Origin: Periplaneta americana
Taxonomy: Eukaryota > Arthropoda > Insecta > Blattodea > Blattidae
Reading direction: 5' to 3'
Assembly: GCF_040183065.1 (NCBI RefSeq)
Contig: NC_091119.1
Span: forward strand, 185,767,543 to 185,831,542
Length of the DNA: 64,000 nucleotides
The notes beneath the pieces are model-generated. The model did no database searches. It worked only from the letters and a program-made list of their open reading frames with translations, and had not been told where the DNA came from. Made by a program: the position numbers and the translations under genes. Below, piece after piece: positions 12,559 through 24,500 of this stretch (its first letter is position 1; every line of letters begins with the position of its first letter).

Positions 12559-15500
12559 GAAGAGTGTTCCGACTAAGAGCATAGTTTTTGTCAATGTGTC
12601 ATCCTGTTAGTTTAGCTGTCGTGCTAACTTTAGGTCACGAGAGTCCCACCATGTGTCCATGTACCATGAAAATAGGTTCAAATGTGGACAGAGGAACATT
12701 TTACTAAGGATCTGAAAGCTTGGACAGATATGAGAGATCTTTTATTAATAGTCTGCAAACGAAACTGCACTTTGGTATGAATGGCCGACTAGATAAACAA
12801 TTTTACAGTTCGAAACTACCGCAAAATGCTGTTGTCGAGTAGGCCTGATCACGGCCGTGGCCTGATATGATTTGTTTATTAGTTTGCCACTTGACTTCGC
12901 CACATATTACCGGCGCGTATTTCACTTCATTTTTTTTTTATGTCACCACAGTCACGAAGCTTGAGTTGTTGAGAGTACTAGGAACAATAGAATGTGCAGG
13001 TACTATTTCGCATTGTCTATGATGAGGCGTTAGTAGCGATTCTAGTGGTTAGCAACTATTTTATATCTTGGATACATATTCCCTACGTATTGACATTCGT
13101 GACTGTATATACTAGGCTGTGATGTCACATCAAATTGGTGCTTCCATTGCGGTTGTGTAGTTTCGTGTTCCAAACAAAACTTTTGATATTTTATTGGTGA
13201 ATGTAATTTGTGTGCTATAGTGAAGATGGATAAATTTACGACATCGCACTACGAAAAGAAGGTAAGACTTTCGCTAACCGTAGTTCGTTTTAATTTTATT
13301 TCACTGATGTTGAATGACTGTAATTGTGTAAGACGGAATTGTACATTTTATTAACGATGGGATTTGGGTAAATGGAGATACGTCATAAAAGTGAGTTTCG
13401 ATATAAATGAAAATTAAACTCCGGATCCTTATTGCAAATAATTTTCATCACAAATAAAATACGTCAAATGCTAATATTCTTCTTCTTTTTTTTCTTTTTT
13501 TGCACAGCCACTTGTAGAATTTAACTTGCGTAATCACCTGGGGAACAAAACTCCATTTGCAAAAAAAAAAAAAAAAAAAAAAAGACGGTAACCCCCTTAT
13601 CCGAATACAATCGTAATTGCCTCGAAAATAATGTCGATGTGGGTGAAACAGATTGGCCGAAGAAATAAAAATCTAAAAATAAATTTAAAACGCGATGTAG
13701 ATACCATTTGTACGTACATGTACTCTACTTTTGATACTTTTTTTTTTCTCGCTTTCATTTATATACTGGCTTTAACATCTTTGGTCATATCGCGAGTCAC
13801 ATTTTAATGCCATTTACATTATATACTTTCACTTATGATAAGGATAACCTATGTATGTAGTTAGTAGTCTATGTTTGACATTCAGTTGACGTTAATTATA
13901 TTTTATTTTCAATGTAATTAATTAACTTAAACGTCTTCTAATGTTTTCTTCAAATATGACACTGATGCTGCTTGCGGCTTTATTTATGCCCGTTTGTATT
14001 AATTTGTGTGTAAATACGTCATAATAAGAAATAACCTCAATCTTTTCGATAGCTGTGTATGGGACTAATGGTATCCAGTACCCGAACTTCATACGCAGTG
14101 ATTTTTTTCTCTCTTGTAATTTTGAATTGGACTGTGGCGTTTTACAATATCGTTTGGGCTAAATTAGCGCTGCGTTACTTCCTCGTACTTCGCTTATACA
14201 CCTTCAACTGTTTAGAGCTCTCACCTCAGATACACCAACATAACTTTGGTAACATAACGAAAGTTTCACGCTAGTGTACTCTCACGCTATGCCTTGCATG
14301 GCCTGTACACGAGTCTGTGACAGATTAGGTTAGGTTTTTGTTATGCCTTGCTTATACGAATCTGTGACAGGTTAAGTTAGGCTTTTATTATGCCTTCCAT
14401 ATACGCTGGAAAAATGCTGATAATGATTTTTTTTTTTTTGGTGTTGCCTGTAATAAGGTAGTGTAATAGCGAATTTTCATATCCGAAATCAACAGACGTA
14501 ACTGAAAGGACGAGCTCGCGACAGAAACAGTTTGGCTGTGGTGTATGCGCGGACTTTTTATGCAGTGCCAGCGTGATCTTTAACTGGATATATTTTCGCG
14601 TGTACATTCCAGATCAAATCAAAAAGTTCCCTTCTTGCTCCGTTACACATCTTTCATATACGAAGGTTAGGTTTGGTTAGTTTAGGTTTTTATTAACCAA
14701 GTCCGCGCATGCGTAGTTACCTCACAGCCAAGATAATTCTGTCGTGAGCCGCACGTCAATTCAGCGCTAGTTTCAGCATTATTTGTCTCGGCCATCCTAG
14801 CCACTTCTTAGAGTTAAGATTATATTAAGAAATTCACGATACTGCTATTTCGCTTAGCATTTCAATAAAATTTTGAGATTTGTTTCACCTAAAATATAAT
14901 TTTGCTCCATTTTAAATATCAAGCATACCGGTAATTCAAAATTACAGTAGGCCTATTTCTACATACAGTTTGACACCATATTTGGAGAAAAGGTAATGAA
15001 TAGTGATAATCCAACATTTGATGCATAGGCCGCAGGATTATCAACTTTCATTTATTAGAAGTAGGGACAAAATTTGGGGATTCTTTACCCGTTAAGTTCC
15101 AGGTTTAATAATTGAGTAGAATGACATACCAACGATTTTTTTCCCCGGAAAGCCTCAAATTTAGGCCTGTGTTTAAAAAATAGAGGGGCGCACTTCCGAA
15201 CAGGGGCAGCGGCAATTCTCCTAAGGTTAGAGCCCAGTTTAGGTGTGTGTGTATTAATCGATAAAAATGTCATATAAACATGCGTCCTGTTCTCAGTATT
15301 TTCTAGCCCCTAATTTTCGATTAATACACACACACCTAAACTGGGCTCTAACCTTAGAGGAAATACCGCTGCCCCTATTTGGAAGCGCGCCCATATGGTG
15401 CTCGTATTATGTTTTTACCATTTATCTGTAGAGTTATATACAGTATTGGATTCTCATAACTTAAATATAGCCTATATATAGAATATATAGGTTTTTTAAA

Positions 15501-18500
15501 CAAAATTCTTCAACACTTACATATTTTCGATGATCATGACGGCTATACCATTGAGCATCTTATCAGCAAAGGTAACAATTCCGTATACAAAGGCACCATT
15601 TTCCGTATGTGTACCAATCAGATCAGCTGTGATGCAGAGGCTGGTAACCATTGTGATAGAACTTCCTGCACCTGTTCATATTATGTCTAGCATCAGAGTT
15701 TTTTATACGAAGAAATATGAAAATTGATATTAATTGCACATATTACACTAATGGATTTTAAATAAATCTTTGATAGTCGGTTCTATTATAGGCTAATATT
15801 TAAAAGAATGATGTTTCGTTTCGACATGTCCAAAATAAAGTATCTTGGATAAAGTGTTGTTATGAAAATTGGAAGATGGATGAAAGATGGGTAGTAACAT
15901 AAGAAATGTTCGCCCAACAAATATAGAGACCCAGTGAGGGGTAGAACTCAAGTTTCCTTCTCTTTTTTCATCTTCACTCAAGTAACTAATCTTGTCAGCT
16001 TCTTTTGCTCCTGTGTAGCACTATGGGCAGTGGTGTCATTCAGCCAGTTCGCTCTGGTCTGCCCAAACCGCTTGTTAAATTTGTCTCAGTTCATAGAACC
16101 GCTTGTTAAATTTGTCTCAGTTCATAGAACCGCTTGTTAAATTTGTCTCAGTTCATAGAACCAGTTGTTAAAATGTCTAAATGGTTGGAGTATAAAAACC
16201 TTCTTTTTATAGAAAGAAAGAACATTAATTTAACACGAAATTCTGAAGTTTCTAATAGGCTATTGCAATAAACATATTCCAAAAATAAACGACATTACAA
16301 CTCGAAGTGATCATATTTATTATTACATTGTTGTTTCCTGTCCAAGTGTGCAGACAGTTAAGACAAAGAGTATGATATGCTTGAAAACTTGAAAGCCATC
16401 TGTGATAACTTTGGCAGTCGTCTATCCTTTCCCCTTACTTATGGCTTTTAAAGAAGCCGGTGGTTCATTGTCACCCTCACATAAGCCCGCTATCGGTCCC
16501 TATTCTGAGCAAGATTAATCCAATCTCTACAAACACATCCCACCTCCCTCAAATCCATTTTAATATTATCCTTCCATCTACGTCTCGGCCTCCCCAAAGG
16601 TCTTTTTCCTTCCAACCTCACAACTAACACTCTATATGCATTACTGGATTTGCCCGTACGTGCTACATGCCCTCCCCATCTCAAACGTCTGGATTTAATT
16701 TTCCTAATTATGTCGGATGAAGAATACAATGCGTGCAGTTCTGCATTGTGTGACTTTCTCCATTTTCCGGTAACTTCATCCCTCTTAGCCCCAATTATTT
16801 TCCTAAGCACTGTATTCTTAAACAGTCTTAACCTCTGTTCCTCTCTGAAAGTGAGAGCCCAAGTTTCACAACCATACAGAAGAACTGTTAATATAACTGT
16901 TGTATAAATTCTAACTTTCAGCCTTTTTGAAAACAGTCTGGATGACAAAAACTTTTCAACCGAATAATAACACACATTTCCTATATTTATTCTGTGTTTA
17001 ATTTCCTCCCGAGTGTCATTTATATTTGTTAATGTTGCTCCAAGATATTTGAATTTTTTCATCTCTTCAAAGAATAAATTTCGAATTTTTATTTTTCCAT
17101 TTCAATGTTTTGGTCACGAGACATAATCATATAGTTTGTCTTTTCGAGATTTACTTCCACACCTATCTCTTTACTTGCTTTAAGTAAAATTCCCTTGTTT
17201 TCTGTGGATTTTCTCCCAACATATTCACGTCATCCGCATAGACAAGCAGCTGATGTAGTCCATTCAATTCCAAACCCTCTCTGTTATCCTGGACTTTATT
17301 TATTATTGCATTATTTAATATTTTTATATTAGAATTATGAAATTTGCAATTTTATTAGTGGAGAGAACTGTTTATTAAAAAGTTAGAATGACTTCACTGA
17401 CTATGTGCATTAAGTTACTGTTCACCCAACAAATAGACTAGTTGAGGGTTTTTGGTGGTTTGAGAGGACAGAGTGTTGTTGTGAACAGGTTTTAGAAAGC
17501 AATAGAAAGAGAAGAAATTCGAACTGTGTGAGATGATACCAGTACCTATTTTAAAACAAACAGTGCTTCCTTGGGATTCAAAAACAACTAGGTGGTGGAC
17601 TATGACATATATCGTACAGTATAAATTAGTTTCAAATAAATGAGAGATTAATTTAAAATTAGATAATGACGTCCTTTATTTAAAGCAAATTATATTTGGT
17701 AAAAGTGTAATGTTTGTTACGTGAATGAGTGAATAATTTTTCCAGAATTTAAATTTACTTTGGAATATGTATGATAAGTACTTTGTTGTGTTAAATATTA
17801 ACGTACCTTGTTAACATGTTTCGACCTATTTTCGGTCATCTTCGGAACTGGTCGTTGTTGGTCTTGGCGCCTCTTGTTTCCTGTGTGGGTGCGTTCGTAG
17901 TGTAGAGTCAAAGAGTGTATGTGTTTTGAAATTGAGTTGTGTGTTGAGAATATCGTTGGGGTGTGTTTTCGTGTGTCTGCATATTTCATATGCTCAACAC
18001 ACAACTCAATTTCAAAACACATACACTCTTTGACTCTACACTACGAACGCACCCACACAGGAAACAAGAGGCGCCAAGACCAACAATTACCAGTTCCGAA
18101 GATGACCGAAAATAGGTCGAAACATGTTAACAAGGTACGTTAATATTTAACACAAGAAAGTACTTATCATACATATTCCAAAGTGATACAGTGTTAAAAG
18201 TTGTGTAATCAAGATGTATTTAAATTTAATTTGGAAATTACGTTTAAGATTAGAAATGTATTTTTTAAATAGAATATGTAATGAGAACAATCTTAAAATA
18301 TCTACAGCAAAATAGAAAATCATGTAATTGCAGGGGAATTGTCCAATAAGGGCCAAAATATTTATAGAAAATGGAACAATGAAACAAGTAGAACATTTTA
18401 ATTACCTGGATGTAATAGAACATACGGCTAAGATAAGGATATATTAAAAGTAAATTACAGAGATATCAGACAATGGATAGAATAATCAGAAGAACTTTTA

Positions 18501-21500
18501 AAAGCAGGAAGAGACACACAGATATGATTTTATAAAGTAATGGTTATCCCTTCCCTATTATATAGAAGTGAATCATGGGTACCAACACAAAGGGATAAAT
18601 CTCATATACAGGTAACAGAAATTAAATTCTTAAGATCTATAAACGGATGCACTAAACTAGATAAAATACACAATGAAGATATTAGAGAAGAATTGAGAAT
18701 TTATGCATTTGGGGATAAGGCAGAGGAACATACACAAAATTAGAGAGATCACTTAGAAAGAATGAACTCTACAAGACTCCCAGAAATAATAATGTTATAG
18801 TCTATATACCAACAGGAAAGAGAGAATCTGGAAGACTGAAGAAGAGATGGAGTTGAAATGGGGCTGTAAGAGATCACAAGGCCTAATACGCGAAAGAAAG
18901 AAAGAGAAGAAGACATTTAAGTTTAGCAAAGCATAGTTCAATAAATAGAGGAAGAATATTAAATATGTTATCATTTATGGCAATTTTCTAACATGTAGCA
19001 TGAACTTTAACACATAAGATATTATTACATATAAAAATATGTAAGTACCATACATACCTAGGAACACTGCTACACCATAAATTGAAAATGTAAGAAGTTG
19101 TGGTATCATTCCAAAACGTAACCACAGGCAACCAGAGATGCTTATAATAGCTCCGAATAAATAGCTGAGCTGAAAAGAAATTGTTTTGCTTTAGAATTGA
19201 AACTCGCCCAAACTTTAGTTTAAAATTATTTAATTCTTGTGTGATTTAGTTGCATGTATTACATGTATAAAGATATTTCTGTAAAATAAAGTGAGATTTT
19301 GTGAAATACAATCATTTACCCATTACTGGTACTTCGAGTATATTTTAAGGCAGAATAAGAAATGAGTGCATTCCTCAAATTTGCTGAAAGTTAGGTACTC
19401 TTGAGAAAACAATGATCCCAAACTTATGCATTTATTAAGGAATAACTTAAATGATAAAAATATTTTATATGAATATTTACATTTGAACCAATAGCCGACA
19501 TTGAACAAACCTAATGGCTAAGAACACTTGTTCCCAGTATGGATTGCACAAATCTCTCTCCAAGACAAAGTGTTATGGTGCATGCATGTCATAGATTTTG
19601 TTTGCATGGCAAAATTTTCACTTCACATCTCTTTTAAGGGGTTAGGAACAGCTTAAAGGAGTAAAATTTTGGAAATATTCAACATTTTTTTCCTCCATTA
19701 CTCTATCTTGTACAATAATGGAAATTAGTATGTGTAAAACACTGTCCTTCTGCTATAAACATATTTTTACGATTAAAAAAATTATTTTATTTATTTATTT
19801 TTTTTTCAAAATTCAAAGTTCACTGTGCAGTGATGAAGCATTTCCCTCATAACTTAAAAAGTATCCAACATTCTGTGATGAAATTTTTTGTGTGTGTTTA
19901 TGCATATCATATCTACAATATGATGCAAAATCACTTCTCTACCTTTGATAGTTTGTCTGATAAAAAATAAATTCATTAAAAAATGGTCAAATATCTAACA
20001 CAAAATAAAAAAAAAATGTTGTTTATTAAGGAATGTATTTGGAAGTTGATATTCTAAACATGAGTTTCAGCAATAAAATAAAAGAGAGAGAACATGAAAA
20101 AGTTAACAAGTTTATGAGTTGTGAGGGAAACGCTTCATCGCTGCACAGTGAACTATAAATAAAAAAAAAAATAATAAATATTTTTTTAAATCTTAAAAAT
20201 ATTTTTTTCATATAGGAGAAGGACAGTGTTTTACACATACCAATTTTCATTATTGTACAAGATACAGTAAAGGAGGAAAAAAATGTTGAGTATTTCCAAA
20301 AATTTTACTGCTGTAAGCTGTACTTAACCCCTTAATAAATAAGATTACCAGAATATTTTCTGATGGCTAAATTTGGACACTTCGAAAACAAGATTTAACA
20401 AGATTAAATATTGTAGAGATGAGATATTTTTAATAGGAGAACAGCTGGATATGCTTTGTTAAACCACAAAAGAAATTAAAACGTTTTACAAGAATTAGGA
20501 ATGCATTTATTTTAGAAATAATCGGAAATTACAAGTCTGTAATTGTTCTTGTTTTCATTCTGTTAATCTTCTATTCTTCCAGAGAATGTTGTATCAGATG
20601 CATCAGTTGACTTGCATAAATAATTGAAGGATCTTGAGGAATTGAAATTGTATGTTTCTAAATTGCAAACAATTTCGGACAAAAGGGACCATGCCTTAAA
20701 CCTGAGACTGTCTTGGAAAATTGTTTTTAATTGAATGACTTTGACTCATTGTGTGAATTTATATTTGTAAAATGTTATTTAGAGGTTGGAAGAATCCTAT
20801 TTGTATGGTGTCCTCATTTTTATGTTTCAAGATATGGTAACCATAGCAAAGAATTTTAATGAAATATCATTATTGGGCACATGTCAGCTATTGGAGCTCC
20901 ACCACAGTCTAGTATATACAGTCACGAAGCTCAATATGTAGTAAATATGCATCCATAGGTAGTTGCTAACCACTAGAATCGCTAATATCGCCACATTACA
21001 GACGCGAAATATTACCGGCACAGTCTATTGTTCCTAGCACCCTCACAACTCAAGTTTCGTGACTGTATTACTAGACTGTGGCTTCACCTTGTTTGGTATT
21101 TTTTTTACAGAGAAACTTACCTTGCTGCCATAATAATTATTAAAATACTTGATTCCTATGGATGCAGTGAAGGAAGACAGATAGCACACTAGCGGCACAG
21201 TGGCTATCAGTTCTGTGCCCTTGTTGAGGCTCTCGTTGAGGTAGAGTGGCATGTACACGAGGCTTATGGTGAGGAACAGGCGGCTCGTAACATAGAGAAA
21301 TGCGACTTGGAAGAGAGTCGGCGAGTGGAAGTAGCTCAGAATTCTTCTAGTTTCAGGAACGTCGTGCTCTATTATCAGAGATTGCATGGCTTGTGTGTTC
21401 ACCTTGCGCAAACCAATGTGGAAAAGACTGTTTGTTATTATGCCTATCACGATCCCAATTATAACAACATCCTGTAGAAATAAGGACACTGTTAAAAGGC

Positions 21501-24500
21501 ATCATCATCGTCCTCAAATGTTGGACTTCAGCAAACAAATTCTTTGGTTGGTGGGAAAAGGCCAAGTCAAAAAAAAATAATTTTTCAGGAGAGACTTTCT
21601 TTTTAATTTACTATTAACTGAATATAAGTATAATAATGAAATTCACGTATGTTAAAGTAAGACCCCTTTCAATTTAAAATACAAGAAAGTTTATTATTTA
21701 AAATTTAGAAAAAAATACTAGACATGTGATTAGGTACAACACAAAAATCGACTTTTTTTGACTGATGTGCCTTTTCCCGCCGACCAAAGAACTAATATCG
21801 TTTGTCAAACTTTCATTTGTGGCTTAAAATTAATATTCTTTTTCCATGAAGACTAATTTAATGCTTTTTATCGAACACATTACACGAAATAATACAAAAG
21901 GCTATTGAAATGTACACTACTGATCAAAAGTTTTCGATCACCTATCACAATTATGGATTTGTGGTTAAAACAGGGATTTAGTTTTGAATATTCTATCATA
22001 TCATAATGCTAGAGAGAGAAAATATTTATTTTGTTGGTCTATTTAATTTGTCTGATGTGTTTATACATTGAAATAAAGTATATAGTTGTTTTCATAGCTG
22101 ATCGAAAACTTTTGACTGGTAGTGTATATAATATAAATAATAACCCGTGGTGCTACAGCCCATGAAGGGCCTAGACCGACCAGCCGGCTGCTGGCCTCAT
22201 GCCCACATGCCGAAGCAGAGATGGACGATCATCCAACCAGAATGGAGGTATCGTGTGGTTAGCACGATGATCCCCCCCAGCTGTTATAGCTGGTATTCGC
22301 AACCGGATTTCACTACCTATCGTAGCTCCCCAAGTGCATCACGATACTGGGTGGGCACCGGTCCCATATACTGGCCGAAATTTCATGAGAAAATTTCTTC
22401 CCCCATGAGGACTCGAACCAGCGCGCATTCCGTAACGCGAGTCCTAGGCAGATATAATATAAAAGTGAAGTAAATTATAGAGACAATAATTAAATATCAT
22501 TTATCAGTTTTGTTCACTTTATATTGTCCACAGTTCATTTTCATTTGATACACTGACATTTCGTCCACTTTTATTTTGTCCATAAAGGATTTGTCCACTT
22601 TCAATAATATTGGGTTCAAAAATATTTTGTCCATTTTTTCTAAAGTCCATTTAAAATTTTTTCCATAGAACTAAATACAAGACAAGTTGAATTGCAGTTA
22701 ATAAAAAACATTTTCATCGTTATTAATGTGCTTTCTTATGATTCCCAAGATAGTGAAATCCAATTTGATCTATGGTACGTGCCAGAAGTCTTAATGAGGA
22801 ATCAAATTTATACATTACAATTTCGAAGACATTATAATGACATATCCTTCGTCTATAGGTAAGGATAAAATAGTTTATAACAATTACATGTCAGTTCCAT
22901 TCCTTTAGCAAAAATGGAGACAATCATATTCGCGGAGCGAAAATCATGACATATGCAATGTCTATTGTGTGACAAACAGGAATATAAATGTTCGTATGCA
23001 TGTATTCAAGGGGTTAGATACAGCTTAAAGGAGTAAAATTGTGGAAATATTCAACATTTTTTTCCTCCAGTACTGTATCTTGTACAATAATGAAAATTAG
23101 TATGTGTAAAACACTGTCCTCCTTCTATAAATGATAAAAATATTTTGTCGATTTAAAAAAAATATTTATATGTCTTTTGAAAATTCAAAATTTACTGTGC
23201 AGTGATGAAGCATTTCCCTCATAACTCAGAGTATCCAACATTCTGCGATGAAATTTTTTGTGTGTATTTATGGGTGTCATATCTACAATATGATGCAAAA
23301 TCACTCCTCTACCTTTGATGGATTGTCTGATAAAAAATAGATTCATTTAAAAAGTGGTCAAATATCAGTATTTTCTTCTGACACAAAAATAAAAAAAATA
23401 TTATTTATTAAGGAATGTAGTTGAAAGAGCATAATATTGTAAGCATGAGTTTCAGCAATAAAATAAAAGAGAGAGGACATGAAAAAGTTAACAAGTTTAC
23501 GAATTATGAGGGAAACACTTCATCACTGCACAGTGAAAATGTATATATAAAGATATTTTTTTAAATCGTAAAAATATTTTTTTTTATATAGCAGAAGGAC
23601 AGTATTTTACACATACAAATTTTCATTATTATACAAGATACAGTAATGGAAGGAAAAAATATTGAATATTTACAAAAATTTTACTGCTGTAAGCTGTACC
23701 TAACCCCTTAAGGAACGTAAGCACACACATGCTGGGAATAGAGCTGAAGTTGGTGCGAAAAACGCTATGGCAGGAATCCAAAGAAGGGCTTAACAACAAC
23801 CAAATTAATCTCCCGCAGCCATAATAAGGAAAGGAAACAATGTAGCCTATTGATGTAGGATATTATTGTATGCTACACATAGGGCCTGTTTAAAGCCAGA
23901 ACCATGCATTGGAAAAGTGAGTTGAAGATTGCTTATAAAACTATTGTGAGGCTTGTTCTTTGTTATAGTTCTGGAACATGGAAATTGACAAAGAGAAGTA
24001 TGCTGAATAAATTTGAAAGAAAGATTTTTACGAAACATAAGGCCTATTTGGGCTAGAATTAGATGGAGATATAAGGAGAATCAGATATAATAAAGAAATT
24101 CTTATATATGTATGAAATGGAAAGTTACAACATTTATTAAGATTCAAAGGTTGCAATAGATTGGTCGTTTGTTAGAACGGATGAAGATCGCATACCCAAA
24201 CACTGTATGGCAAAAGAAGAATAGGAAAACATAAGGCCAGATGGCAAGATGCACTGAAAGAGATTCTAAAAGCCTATTACATGTTAAGACATGGAAAATA
24301 AAAGTCAAAGAACGGAATTTCTGGAAGTGACACATTGAAGATGCCAAGGCTCTTAATTTGGGTTGTAGCGCCAATAAAAAAGTGATATTGATGTGACATA
24401 TAAAAAATTTGTGTTGATCATAAAGAAATAACTAAATATGAGACACAAAGAGTACCGCGAATATGAAATTGAAGTAATCATTTTTTTAAGAGTTATTTAC

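Larger units (their letters stand above)
6602..15520 (-). other. MFSD12: MFSD12-like intron 7 (8.9 kb)
   Basis: The intron holds a fold-back element, a TIR transposon with a nested Helitron, the 382-bp SINE complex, two MITEs and two inverted repeats, listed separately. The unlisted stretches 8856-9814, 11362-12465 and 13616-14504 show only AT-rich DNA without recognisable genes. Confidence 0.7.
15672..19057 (-). other. MFSD12: MFSD12-like intron 6
   Basis: It contains a three-fold short tandem repeat at 16060-16160 (unit accgcttgttaaatttgtct plus cagttcatag), a LINE A fragment, a head-to-head element and a LINE B remnant. The stretches 15673-16060 and 17311-17750 show no gene. Confidence 0.6.
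19170..21120 (-). other. MFSD12: MFSD12-like intron 5
   Basis: The intron contains the TTAA fold-back and the CACAGYCTA MITE; 20336-20895 has nothing recognisable. Confidence 0.6.

Noticed and set aside
17798..18143. Two nearly identical 74-residue ORFs on opposite strands
   Set aside because: They are the two arms of one inverted-repeat element read in each direction, not genes.
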